Notes under the pieces: generated by a model
What the model was told of the DNA's origin: nothing
Database searches by the model: none
The model's input: only the letters and a program-made list of their open reading frames with translations
Shown here: piece by piece, positions 40,605 through 51,664 of the stretch
Layout of the letters: each line of letters opens with the position of its first letter
Position numbering within the stretch: the stretch's first letter is position 1
Source: Aristolochia californica
Taxonomy: Eukaryota; Streptophyta; Magnoliopsida; Piperales; Aristolochiaceae
Length of the DNA stretch: 64,000 bases
Direction of reading: 5' to 3'
Assembly (NCBI GenBank): GCA_029961685.1
Contig: JARWKL010000008.1
Span: forward strand, 32,179,619-32,243,618
Position numbers and translations under genes: made by a program

Positions 40605-42289
40605 GTGCATGGGCGCCGCTCCCTAGGTGGACCATTAGCTCCCTTTGTTGAAGAGGTAGAACAAATTTATAGGAAAACACCCAAAGTCAAGTTAGGAGCT
40701 ACCATGGCCAATCAGGGTGAACCATTACAGTTACCTGCAGCAGGTGACCGTAGAGCCCTGAGGGATTATTCTATCTCATCCCACTTCACATCACCTTCTT
40801 GCATTATATTGCCACCCACTACTGCCGCCAGTTATGAGTTGAAACCAGGTGTGATCCAACTCCTCCCTACATTCTATGGGTTGGAGAAGGAGGACCCTTA
40901 TTACCACATCAAGGAATTCTTAGATATTTGTGCAACTTTCAAATTCCAGAATTTCTGAGATGACTCTATCCGGTTAAGACTTTTTCCATTTTCACTTAAG
41001 GATAAGGCCAAGTCTTGGCTTAATTCCTTAGAGGTGGGCAGCGTTACTTCATGGGACACATTAGTCACGAAATTTTTGTCCAAGTACTTTCCCATTCAAA
41101 GAACTACAGCCCTCAGAAGAGAAATCTCAAACTTTATGCAGCAGGAGGGTGAACACTTTTATGAGGCTTGGGAGAAATGGAAGGATTTGATCTGTAGGTG
41201 TCAGCATCATGGGTTTGAGAAATGGCATTTAGTGCAATACTTTTATCAAGGTCTTACACCCCAGGTTAGATCCATGGTAGATGCAACGAGTGGTGGGAGT
41301 TTGATGGGTAAGAGTGCTAGTGAGGCGTGGGACTTCTTTGAAATGTTGAGTGATCAATCTCAGCAATGGGGTTCGTCATTTAATGTTGGTAGGAGATCCC
41401 ACGAAGCCAAAAGAGGGGGTCTCTACGAGGTTAGTGAAACACCCATGCTCATGGCCAATATCGAGGGGTTGACTAGAAAAATTGATGCCCTTATGGTGTC
41501 CAAGAGTTCACCTTCTCCTAACCCATCTACTATCTGTGCCATATGCTCTGGTTCATCTCATCCCACACAAATGTGTCCATCTAGTTCATCCTACCCGGAG
41601 CTCATTGAGGACTTGAATGCAATCCAGAATTTTCATAGACCAAATAGGAACGATCCTTTTTGGGAAACATATAATCTGGGTTGGGCTAGGCACCTAAATT
41701 TCTCATGGTCCAAGGGCCCACAGGTTGGGGGTCCTCCAGAGTTTACTCAACCCCAAGCTCTGCGCCACACTTCACTCAATAGCCATTGATTCCACAAAAA
41801 CCTTCACTTGAGGATACACTTCAATTATTCAGGCAGAATACACAGTCCTCCATTGCTAAACTTGAAATGCAACTGAGTCAGTTGGCCAGCCACATTAGTG
41901 AACAAGCACAAAATAGACTCCCGAGTCAAACCATTCCTAACCCCAAAAGCACACATGAGAGTGGGTCGAGTTCCAATCCCCACCACGAGCAAGCCAAAGC
42001 CATAACCACCCTTAGGAGTGGTCGTGAGTTGAACAATGGGGTAGGGACCACTAAGTCTAAGGAGTCAAAGGATGACAATGGGGGCACATCATTGAGTGAA
42101 GAACCTCCAAGTTCTCCACCAACAGCCAAGCAGATCCCTAACCAAGTCCCACCAGCTCCTTATCCGCAGAGGTTATCGGGCCCACCTAGGAAAGGAGATA
42201 GCATGCATGAAACGTTGGAACTGTTTAGTAAGGTTCACATTAACATTCCACTTCTTGATGCTATTAGGCAAGTCCCTGCCTTTGCCTGA
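40605..42289 (+). pseudogene. gag: Athila gag (capsid/nucleocapsid), broken
   Basis: Gag forms the retrotransposon particle and packages its RNA. The start at 40,605 is the first ATG of the frame after the leader. The retrotransposon-gag domain lies around codons 100-230 (WDTLVTKFLSKYFP, EAWEKWKDLI, LVQYFYQGL). A complete CX2CX4HX4C zinc knuckle (CAICSGSSHPTQMC) sits near codons 311-324. Lesions: an in-frame TGA at 40,956-40,958 where the inverted copy has a serine codon; loss of one base near 41,765, which moves the frame to the one starting at 41,786; and a TGA at 42,287-42,289 where the inverted copy reads CGA (a C-to-T change at CpG). The product would be non-functional. Confidence 0.85.
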
Positions 42290-42292
42290 TTT

Positions 42293-43035
42293 TTGAAAGA
42301 CCTTTGTACACAGAAGAGAAAACAACATGTTAACAAAAAGGTCTTTCTTATTGAGAATGTAAGCTCAATTCTGAAGCACAACACTCCTCCTAAAGTTAAA
42401 GATCCTGGATGTCCCACAATTTCATTTGTCATTGGTGAACATACCATCCAGAGAGCTCTTCTTGACTTAGGGGCAAGTGTGAATTTGTTTCCTTTCTTTG
42501 TGTACCATCAATTAGGTTTGGGGGAATTGAAGCCTACTCCCATCACACTTCAAGTAGCTGACCATTCTGTCAAGATACCACGAGGAATAGTTGAAGATGT
42601 TTTGATAAAAGTGGACAAATTTCTGTTCCCGGTTGATTTATTGTTCTTGATACAGAACCAGTAGTCGATGTGACCAACCAAATTCCTGTCATCCTAGGAC
42701 GTCCCTTCTTAGCCACATCTAATGCTATCATTCATTGTAAAAGTGGTGAGTTGGAGTTGTCTTTTGGAAATTTTAAGGTCTCATTGAATGTATTTAATGC
42801 TGGGCACCACCCACTTGAGTTTGATGATCTGAGTCCTGCATTTAAGATAGAGACTGTTATGCTTGATGACGAATCCACTCTTGAATCTTTTGAGTCTTGC
42901 AAAACATCTTTAGACATGGACTATTTTGATGAGGATACATATTTCCGAGAGGTCGACTCTTTACTCAGTTCTGTACCTCTGTTGGAGGAAGCTTATGAGG
43001 TTATCACAACTGATCATCCACGATCTTCACCTTGA
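42293..43035 (+). pseudogene. Athila aspartic protease region, frameshifted
   Basis: Processes the gag-pol polyprotein. The active-site region reads LLDLGASVNLFP (DLGAS at 42,464-42,478; retroviral-type proteases usually have DTGA/DSGA, and Athila-type elements commonly have DLGAS), and the partner strand reads ILGRPFLAT near 42,697. A one-base loss near 42,640 separates these two halves: the inverted copy reads through the same point in one frame. Downstream is an acidic linker toward RT. It follows gag in what was one gag-pol frame. Confidence 0.82.
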
Positions 43036-43039
43036 CTTG

Positions 43040-44600
43040 GACAAACCTCTTGAAACTTCCAAGCTAGATTTTAAGCCACTTCCTCCCACGTTGAAGTATG
43101 CGTTCTTGGGGCCCATAAACTCATTGCCAGTCATTATTTCCTCTAATTTGAGTACTGAACAGGAGGAACAATTGACTGAAGTTTTACAAGCACACAGAGA
43201 GGCATTGGGGTGGACTCTTCATGCCTTAAAAGGGATTAGCCCCTCCATATGCATGCATCGTATTCATTTGGAGGAGGGGACTAAAGCCTCACGTGAGATG
43301 CAACATAGGTTAAATCCCCATATGCTGGAGGTTGTGAGAGAAGAAGTCATCAGGTTGCTTGTGACAGGAATCATTTGCCCTATTTTCGACAACACCTGGG
43401 TGAGTCCAATTCAAGTTGTCCCTAAGAAAGGGGAATAACGATAATGAAAAATGAGAGTGGTGAATTGATTCCCACAAGAACTACCACCTAGTGGCGTGTC
43501 TGCATTGACTATAGAAAACTTAATTCCACCACTAGGAAGGATCACTTCCCACTACCTTTCATTGATCATGTGCTAGAGCGATTGGCCGGCCACATTTTTT
43601 ATTGCTTCTTAGATGGATACTCCGGCTACAATCAAATTCCCATTGCTCTAGTAGACCAGGAAAAGACCACATTCACATGTCCGTTTGGCACCTATGCTTA
43701 CAGACGCATGCCTTTTGGTTTATGCAATGCGCCCGCCACTTTCCAACGGTGCATGATGAGTATCTTTTCTGACATGATTGGTGACTTTTTAGAGGTCTTT
43801 ATGGATGACTTTTTTGTGTTTGGCTCTAGTTTTGATACATGTCTGCACAATCTTTCACTCGTATTGTCCTGTTGCATTAAGTCCAATTTAGTCTTGAATT
43901 GGGAGAAATGCCACTTCATGCTAAAAGAAGGAATTGTTTTAGGACATGTAGTGTCTGAGCGGGGTGTAGAAGTGGACAAAGCCAAGGTTGACCTAATTGC
44001 CAATCTACCACCACCTACTTATGTGAATGGGGTGCGTTCTTTCCTTGGCCATGCTGGGTTCTATAGGCGCTTCATTAAGGACTTTAGCAAAATTTCTCGT
44101 CCTTTGACGAATTTGCTTGCTCAAGATGTTGCTTTTGCCTTTGATGATGCCTGTATTCATGCTTTTGAGACACTGAAGAAATGTTTGTCCACTGCATCCA
44201 TTGTCCAACCCCCTACTTGGTCTTTACCTTTTGAGTTGATGTGTGATGCCTCTGATTATGCATTGGGGGCTATTTTGGGGCAAAAGACGGATAAAATTCC
44301 CTGTGTCATTCAGTATGCTAGCCGCACTCTTCATGATTCTGAATTGAATTACACTACCACTGAGAAGGAGTTGCTAGCTGTTGTGTTTGCCTTGAACAAA
44401 TTCAGATCATATCTGTTAGGGTCAAAGGTTATAGTGTTTCACTGATCATTCTACTTTGAAGTACTTATTATCCATCAAGGACACTGAACCTCGCTTGATT
44501 AGATGGATCTTGCAATGGCAAGAATTTGACCTTGAGATTCTAGATAAGAAGGGTTGTGAGAATGTTGTTGCTGATCATCTATCTAGGATCTGTGTAGCAC
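43040..44600 (+). pseudogene. pol: Athila reverse transcriptase and RNase H, broken
   Basis: RT fingers and palm are visible: REEVIRLLVTGIICPI, VSPIQVVPKKG, then (after a frameshift near 43,430) LDGYSGYNQIPIA, CPFGTYAYRRMPFGLCNAP, and the catalytic FMDDF at 43,798-43,812. The connection (GHAGFYRRFIKDFSKI) leads into RNase H (ELMCDASDYALGAILGQ, TTEKELLAVVFAL). Lesions: the 43,430 frameshift, a TAG at 43,489-43,491 where the inverted copy has lysine, and an extra base near 44,440 that ends the frame at 44,445, after which the RNase H tail continues in another frame ([15 protein letters not shown]). Confidence 0.88.
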
Positions 44601-44605
44601 CTTAG

Positions 44606-45971
44606 GAAGGATTCCTTCCTTTAAATGATTCCTTCCCTGATGAACAACTTCTCCAAGTATCCCAGTTGCCTTGGTTTGCTGACATATTCAACTATCTTAT
44701 AACTCATAAGATTCCTGATTATTGGAGTAAACAAGATCGGTTGAAATTCTTTTCCCAAGTCAAACATTTTTTTTGGGATGACCCTTATTTGTTCAAGGTG
44801 TGTCTTGACCAAGTCATTAGGCATTGTGTACATGAGCAAGACTTTGCCAACATTCTTGAATTTTGTCATTCCCACGCATATGGTGGACATTTTGGTGCTA
44901 GAAAGACCGCGGCTAAAGTCTTGCAATGTGGTTTCTATTGGCCTTCATTATTTAGAGATCCCCATGAGTTTTGTCATGTGTGTGATAGATGCCAACAGAC
45001 TGGTTGTTTGTCTAGGAAGAACATGATGCCTCTTAACCCCATTCTTATTATTGAATTGTTTGATGTGTGAGGTATTGACTTCATGGGTCATTTTCCTGTC
45101 TCGTTCAGCTATCAATACATCCTTGTTGCTGTTGAATATGTCTCTAGATGGATTGAAGCTATTGCATGTAAGACAAATGATCACAAAGTGGTGGTAAAGT
45201 TTTTAAAAGAAAACATCTTTAATCGGTTTGGTACCCCGAGAGCGATCATCAGTGATGGGGGATCTCATTTTTGTAACAAAGCATTTGAGACCTTATTGAA
45301 GAAATATTCCATCACTCATCGGGTGTCCACTCCGTACCACCCACAAACTTGTGGTCAAGTGGAAATATCTAATAGGGAGATCAAATGGATTTTGGAGAAG
45401 TCGGTTTCGCTTTGATAGGAAAGATTGGTCCACTCGATTGGACGATGCTTTATGGGCCTATCGAACCGCTTATAAGACTCCTATTGGGATGTCTCCATTT
45501 TGCCTAGTGTTCAGCAAAGCATGTCATCTACCTGTTGAGCTTGAGCATAGAGCTTATTGGGCCATTAAGGCTTTGAATTTTGATTTGACTCAAGCGGGTG
45601 AGGAGAGAAAATTGCAATTGAATGAGTTGGAGGAGATACGTCATGATGCTTATGAGAATGCCAAACTGTACAAGGAGCGAACAAAGCTTTTACATGATAA
45701 ATCTATTTTTCGCAAGTCTTTTACTGTTGGGCAGAATGTTTTACTTTATAACTCACGATTGCATTTGTTTCCAGGGAAGCTAAGATCCAGGTGGTCCGGT
45801 CCATTTGAAGTTACACAGGTGTTTCCTCATGGCGCTATTGAGATCCGCAATCATGGAGACGGGTTGGTCTTCAAAGTTAACAGTTAGAGGCTCAAACCGT
45901 ATCTTGAGAATGTCCCCACACCGGAGGAGGTGATGGTGATTTTCTTGGAGGAACCTGTCATTTCATCTTGA
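44606..45971 (+). pseudogene. pol: Athila integrase, broken
   Basis: Inserts the cDNA into the host genome. The HHCC zinc-binding part is visible (HAYGGHFGARKT, CHVCDRC), followed by the DDE core: [17 protein letters not shown] and the GQVE...NRE stretch. The C-terminal region ([37 protein letters not shown]) is typical of Athila/Tat, with no chromodomain. Lesions: TAG at 44,603-44,605 just upstream, TGA at 45,068-45,070 (where W is expected next to the first catalytic D), a frameshift near 45,405, and TAG at 45,885-45,887. The frame then runs to a TGA at 45,969-45,971, which I take as the original end of pol. Confidence 0.85.
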
Positions 45972-47835
45972 ATGCGTCAGAGTCTTGCTTACAACTATAA
46001 ACTTAGCACATTGTGGGCAATCCCCACATTTCTATCCCTTTGTACATTACAATTTTATTTTTGGTTTATTCATTCTTATTTGGGATAACCTTTGGTGTAC
46101 TTTGGTCTTGATTGATTGGAGGTCCCCTGGCGATGCCAGCCCCATCATGGACTCGGGGTACTCTCTTGCCGGCTGAGAGTATAAATGGTTCCGGTAGTCG
46201 AGGACCAGACTTTTGGTCCCTAGTTTGAGAGGTCTGTACTCAAACAACCGTTCTGGGATTGACCAGTTCGATCTTGAAGTATTGAATGAAAACCTTATGG
46301 TGAATAACTTAAGGACTTGTGTTCAGCGCGAGATTCCTGCTGCCTTCAGTGGCCAGTCACACGGAGATTTCTTCAAAGTGTGATGTGGGATAGCGGTTTC
46401 ATCTACGGATGATTACCTACGGGTACAGCTGATACGAGTAAACCTTTTTCGAGGGAGACTATGTATCATTCCTGGGGGTCTTCATTGACTTTTTGGTATT
46501 ATTGTTGATGACCAAACATATATGGTCCCACCTATGGATTTAGGAGCCCTGAGGGAGCTTAACCCTTACTTTGCTGGAGTAGAACTAGCTAAGCTATTAT
46601 TCCTTTTTGTAGTCGTTTTGGTGTTTTAACTTTTCCCCATTGAGGACAATGTCAGGTTTAGGTTTAGGGGAGGGGGGGGGGGGGGGGGGGGGGGGGAACG
46701 ACTCTTTTATGTCTTAGCAATAATTTTCTTTTGATTTCTGTTCGTGGTTTTCAAATTACTCCTCTCAGTATGTGGTTAACATTAGTAGAGTTAAAATAAG
46801 TTGCTCAAATGTGTTTCGAAATTTTTCGTAAAACTGTGTAGAATATGCCTATTAGAAATCTGATATCATTTGTTGTGATCCATAAGAATTCAGTGGGATA
46901 ACTTACTATTGCATTAGACTTGGAACTTAGTTGCAAAAGAGAACATGTAAATCTAGTGTTGATCTATGTCAGTCTGAATAGTCTTGTATTCCTGTTTGAA
47001 CTCATTCCTTTTTATACCTCAGTGAAATTCCTTGTTGTAATGTATGAATGCAAATGGAAATGCTCTTGCTTGCAAAAGACAGATAACTTCAGAAACAGCC
47101 TGGGCAAACCCAGGGACATGCATCGGAACAGTCGGTTACTTAAAAATAAGTGCATGTGCAGTGAAGACGAATACAAAATGGTGGTAATACCAAAAGTATT
47201 CAGTAAAACAAAAATTACACTGGTAATAGCAAAAGTGCGCTGGTAATAGCGTAAAATGGGTTTAAATCTGGAAGTAATGAGTTTCCTTAACTTTGATGAT
47301 GAATTGTAATTTGAAAGAAGTTGCAGGTCAAGATTGAAACTGGTATATTTCTTTTGTGAGATTGTCAGACAACAGGCTTACTCTACTATTTTCTCTTAAT
47401 TGTGATGTGACCAGGATTTTATTGTTATTTGTTGCCTCTTTGTTCTGTTGAAGTAATTGCTTATGGGTCACATTGGTTCAGGTGGAGTAACAATGAGTGT
47501 ATTTGGATTGATAATATGCTATATTTTACACAGGTTTTCAAATTGTGCAGGGTCTCATATGATTTTCAGATATTTTACGATATTAAGTGTTAGTCATATG
47601 CTAATGAGGAGTAAATTTTCTTTAGTTTTCTTTTTATATTATTGATTAAGATGAATTTTGTGGGTAAATTCCATGCAAACCCTCACCAGACATAACTCGT
47701 CCACTACTGCAAAGTAGGGGTTTAACGGCTTGTTGCATGCGCTAAATGCAATCGTGCTCCCTACAAAAATGGCATTTTGTTTCCTAGGCTTAATTTTGGT
47801 TCGATTGTTGTTTTGCTAGGGACTAACAAAGATTT
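45972..47835 (+). other. Athila 3' non-coding region (env position)
   Basis: About 1.9 kb between pol and the polypurine tract. Some Athila elements carry an envelope-like ORF here; this one shows none I can support. The longest ORF (46,920-47,246, 108 codons) has no recognisable motif. A purine-rich run with 25 G lies at 46,661-46,696. The stretch 46,090-46,560 has several short inverted repeats (for example AGGACCA...TGGTCCCT near 46,201-46,222). Confidence 0.6.
46661..46696 (+). repeat. Internal purine-rich tract with 25-G run
   Basis: GGTTTAGGGGA followed by an uninterrupted G run at 46,672-46,696, preceded by GAGGACAATGTCAGGTTTA. It resembles the real polypurine tract before the 3' LTR (TTTAGGTTTGGGGGTG) and could be a second plus-strand priming site or an expanded relic. 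Confidence 0.7.
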
Positions 47836-47848
47836 AGGTTTGGGGGTG
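47833..47848 (+). other. Athila polypurine tract
   Basis: TTTAGGTTTGGGGGTG, ending directly at the 3' LTR start TGATAG at 47,849; plus-strand synthesis would begin here. Confidence 0.8.
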
Positions 47849-49280
47849 TGATAGATGCCATATTCTGACATGAGAACTAGGTTAATTATAATAGAATAAC
47901 CTTTGTAATTGTGTTATAGGTTGTTATTTATCAGTTTTCAAATGAAACGTGCATTTATTGAATTTGGCATTAATCACAGTCTATATTGCATATTTTTATC
48001 TCCTGAATTATATTTCATTGCTTTTAGGGTTTATTTCTTCCTGAAATGCTTTTTATGGATTCAATTATAGAATTTCAGGAGAATTTTGGTGGAGAAGGAG
48101 ATATTTACCAAAATGCCCTTAGTGAAAGCGAGGTGATTTTTTTAGGGCAAATCGTATTAAAACAAGGGGGGAACATCGACCGAAATAGAGCCCGTCGACC
48201 GAAACAGAGGAGCGTCGACCAAAATAGGGGAAGACCAAAGAGGATTTTGCCACCGTCGTTCGCCACGCCACCATCATCCACCGCCGTTCGGCAACCGAGA
48301 ACAGACCCGAGGAGAGCTCAAGAGAGTCTCCATCGCGACGAGTTCGACAGTGCTAGTTTCTGTTCACTAGGCCGAGAGGTGACCCGAAAGGGCTCCTTCG
48401 GTGCCAATTCCGCATTCCGACCATCCTCCGGCGTCGATTACCTATTTCGGACCATTCCCGGAGCTATTCCACTCCGACCGAGACTCGAGAGAGCAGGTTA
48501 GAGGACTTCAGCTCCATTTCGTTCTTCGCCGGTCATCACCTCCGTCCGTGGGCTTCTATCCTTCTTCGACGGCATCGTCTCTACCTCCGGCCACTCGCTC
48601 TTGCTACCCGAAGCCATCAATTTCGGGAAATTGCAACACCCGTGAGAAAGAGTCTGCTGCCCAAGCGAGAGGAAGGAGAAGGGGAGTAATTCGTCATTTT
48701 GGAATTTAATTTTTCTATAGTTTAAACTTAGGTTTTGAATGTTTATTAAATGTGATTTGATAATTAATGTTTATCAAATATTTGTTTTCAGGATATTTGA
48801 TTAAATTAGCTAGTTAGGGTAGGATTATAATTTAGGTTGGATTTTGGTATTTTAATCCGATTTCTGTCTTTCACTCTATGCGCCCGAGAGGGGCTAGATG
48901 CAAGGATTGAGAAATCGGATCCGTGGTTACGTGGCGCTCGAGAGAGGCATGAATCACAGTAAAATCCAGAGTTGATAATTTTAGCATCATCACAATAGGA
49001 AATTGATTCTCTGCATTCTATTGTAATCCGATCTCTGTCATTAACTCTAGGCGTCCGAAAGGGGCTAGACGCAAGGATTGAGAATCCGGATTCGTGGTTA
49101 CGTTGCACTCGAGAGAGGCACATATCATGGTAAAATCCACAGTTGACATTTCCCGTTGTGCAAGTAGTTAATCAGATGATTGCTTGATAATTTAGGATAT
49201 AATTAGTGTTTAGTTCAGATTAATTCATCATATTTGGTTAGGCTAGTTGACTGAAGAATACACAAAATTCAATCTTCCCG
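47849..49280 (+). repeat. Athila 3' LTR, truncated
   Basis: Direct repeat of the 5' LTR from TGATAGATGCC to CAATCTTCCC, which corresponds to base 40,287 of the 5' LTR. About 90 bp of LTR end are missing. At 49,281 the sequence switches to inverted pol of the same family. Confidence 0.9.
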
Positions 49281-49469
49281 ATATGATCTGAATTTGTTCA
49301 AGGCAAACACAACAGCTAGCAACTCCTTCTCAGTGGTAGTGTAATTCAATTGAGCATAATGAAGAGTTTGGCTTGCATACTGAATGACACAGGGAATTTT
49401 ATCCACCTTTTGCCCCAAAATAGCCCCCAATGCATAATCAAAGGCATCACACATCAACTCAAAAGGCAA
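49281..49469 (-). pseudogene. pol: Inverted Athila RNase H fragment
   Basis: FELMCDAFDYALGAILGQ and TTEKELLAVVFALNKF are RNase H motifs. It is cut at 49,281 where the sequence joins the + strand LTR. An in-frame TGA at 49,470-49,472 (a TGG codon in the + copy) separates it from RT. Confidence 0.85.
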
Positions 49470-49472
49470 AGA

Positions 49473-50522
49473 TCAAGTAGGGGGTTGGACAATGGGTGCA
49501 GTGGACAAGCATTTCTTCAGTGTCTCAAAAGCATGAATACTGGCATCATCAAAGGCAAAAGCAACATCTTGAGCAAGCAAATTTGTCAAAGGATGAGAAA
49601 TTTTGCTAAAGTCCTTAATGAAGCGCCTATAGAACCCAGCATGGCCAAGGAAAGAACGTACCCCTTTCATAGAAGTAGGGGGTGGCAGATTGGTAATTAG
49701 GTCAACCTTGGCTTTGTCCACTTCTATACCCCGCTCAGACACTACATGTCCTAAAACAATTCCTTCTTTTACCATGAAGTGGCATTTCTCCCAATTCAAG
49801 ACTAAATTGGACTTAATGCAACAGGACAATACGAGTGAAAGATTGTGCAGACATGTCTCAAAGCTAGAGCCAAACACAGAAAAGTCATCCATAAAGACCT
49901 CTAAAAAGTCACCAATCATGTCAGAAAAAATACTCATCATGCACCGTTGGAAGTGGCGGGCGCATTGCATAAACCAAAAGGCATGCGTCTGTAAGCAAAG
50001 GTGCCAAACGGACACGTGAATGTGGTTTTTTCCTGGTCTTTTGGAGCAATGGGAATTTGATTGTAGCCGGAGTATCCATCTAAGAAGCAATAAAAATTGT
50101 GACCGACCAATCGTTTTAGCACCAGATCAATGAAAGGTAGTGGGAAGTGTTCCTTCCTAGTGGCAGAATTAAATTTTCTATAGTCAATGAAAACACGCCA
50201 CTTGGTGGTAGTTCTTGTGGGAATCAATTCACCACTCTCATTTTTCATTATCGTTATCCCCCCTTTATTAGGGACAACTTGAATTGGACTCATCCAGGTG
50301 CTATCAGAAATAGGGTAAATGATGCCTGACACAAGCAAAACTGATGACTTCTTCTCTCACAACCTCTTGCATATGGGGATTTAACCTACATTGCATCTCA
50401 CATGAGGCTTTAGTCCCCTCCTCCAAATGAATATGATGCATGCATATGGAGGGGCTAATCCCTTTTAAGGCATCAAGAGTCCACCACAATGCATCTCTGT
50501 GTGCTTGTAAAACTTCAGTCAA
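49473..50522 (-). pseudogene. pol: Inverted Athila reverse transcriptase, one frameshift
   Basis: RT is well kept: LDGYSGYNQIPIAPKDQ, CPFGTFAYRRMPFGLCNAP and the catalytic FMDDFSVFG (49,872-49,898). A single missing T near 49,951 shifts the frame between the fingers and the palm, giving overlapping frames 49,937-50,338 and 49,473-50,090. Another frame change near 50,320 separates the N-terminal piece (50,304-50,522). The lesions differ from those of the + copy. Confidence 0.87.
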
Positions 50523-50908
50523 TTGTTCCTCCTACTCAGTACTCAAATTAGAGGCAATAATGACTAGCCATGAGTTCATGGGCCCCAAGAACGCATACTT
50601 CAACGTGGGAGGAAGTGGCTTAAGATCTAGCTTGGAAATTTCAAGAGGTTTGTCCAAGTCAAGATGAAGATCCTATGGATGATCAGTTGTGACAACCTCA
50701 TAAGCTTCCTCCAATAGAGGTACAAAACTGAGTAAAGATTCAACCTCTCAGAAATATGTTTCCTCATCAAAATAGTCCATGTTGAAAGATGTTATGTAAG
50801 ACTCAAAAGATTCAAGAGTGGATTTATCATCAAGCATAACAGTCTCTATCTTAAAGGCAGGACTCAGATCATCAGACTCAAGTGGATGGTGCTCGACAGT
50901 AAACACAT
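50523..50908 (-). pseudogene. Inverted Athila protease-RT linker, degenerate
   Basis: Aligns by eye with 42,780-43,180 of the + copy (acidic linker; the + copy reads DDESTLESF and related wording). Stops and frame changes leave no open frame of note. Confidence 0.65.
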
Positions 50909-51664
50909 TCAACGAGACTTAAAATTTCCAAAAGACAACTCCAACTCACCACTTTTACAATGAATGACAACATTAGATGTGGCTAAGAAGGGACGTCCTA
51001 GGATGACAGGAATTTGGTTGGTCACATTGGCTACAGGTTCTGTATCAAGAACAATGAAATCAATCGGGAATAGAAATTTGTCCACTTTTATCAAAACATC
51101 TTCAACTACTCCTCGTGGTATCTTGACAGAATGGTCAGCTAGTTGAAGTGTGATGGGGGTAGGCTTCAATTCCCCCAAACCTAATTTCTGGTACACAAAG
51201 AAAGGAAGCAAATTCACACTTGCCCCTAAGTCAAGAAGAGCTCTCTGGATGGTATGTTCACCAATGACACATGAAATTGTGGGGCATCCAGGATCTTTAA
51301 CTTTAGGAGGAGTGTTGTGCTTCAGAATTGAGCTTACATTCTCAGTAAGAAAGACCTTTTTGTTAACATGTTGTTTTCTCTTCTGTGTACAAAGGTCTTT
51401 CAAAAATCGGGCATAAGCAGGGACTTGCATAATAGCATCAAGAAGTGTGTTAATGTGAACCTTACTAAACAGTTCCAATGTTTCATGCATACTATCTCCT
51501 TTCCTAGGCGGGCCCAATAACCTCTGTGGATAAAGAGCTGGTGGGACTTGGTTAGGGATCTGCCTGGCTGTTGGTGGAGAACTTGGAGGTTCTTCACTCA
51601 ATGATGTGTCCCCATTGTCATCCTTTGACTCCTTAGACTTAGTGGTCCCTACCCCATTGTTCAA
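50909..51664 (-). pseudogene. Inverted Athila gag C-end and protease, one open frame
   Basis: A 251-codon open frame that covers the proline-rich gag tail (EEPPSSPPTARQ), LCTQKRKQHVNKK, the protease active site LLDLGASVNLLP (DLGAS at 51,218-51,232), VLDTEP and ILGRPFLAT. The points where the + copy is frameshifted or stopped are intact here. The frame ends by a shift at 50,909. Confidence 0.83.

Larger units (their letters stand above)
38851..49280 (+). mobile_element. Athila-type Ty3/gypsy retrotransposon (decayed, + strand)
   Basis: LTR retrotransposon inserted in the satellite. Order: 5' LTR, tRNA-Asp-type primer site, gag, protease, RT, RNase H, integrase, a long non-coding 3' region with a poly-G run, polypurine tract, and a 3' LTR cut off at 49,280. 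The gene order (RT before integrase), the absence of a chromodomain, the primer site and the RT wording (DGYSGYNQI, FMDDF) place it in the Tat/Athila branch. By eye the two LTRs differ by about 3% over their first ~210 bases, so insertion was fairly recent. Coding regions are already broken by several stops and frameshifts. The right end is joined to an inverted partial copy of the same family. Confidence 0.9.

Noticed and set aside
46920..47246. 108-codon ORF in the env position of the Athila element
   Set aside because: No signal peptide plus transmembrane arrangement, no env-like motif, and no surrounding open frame.
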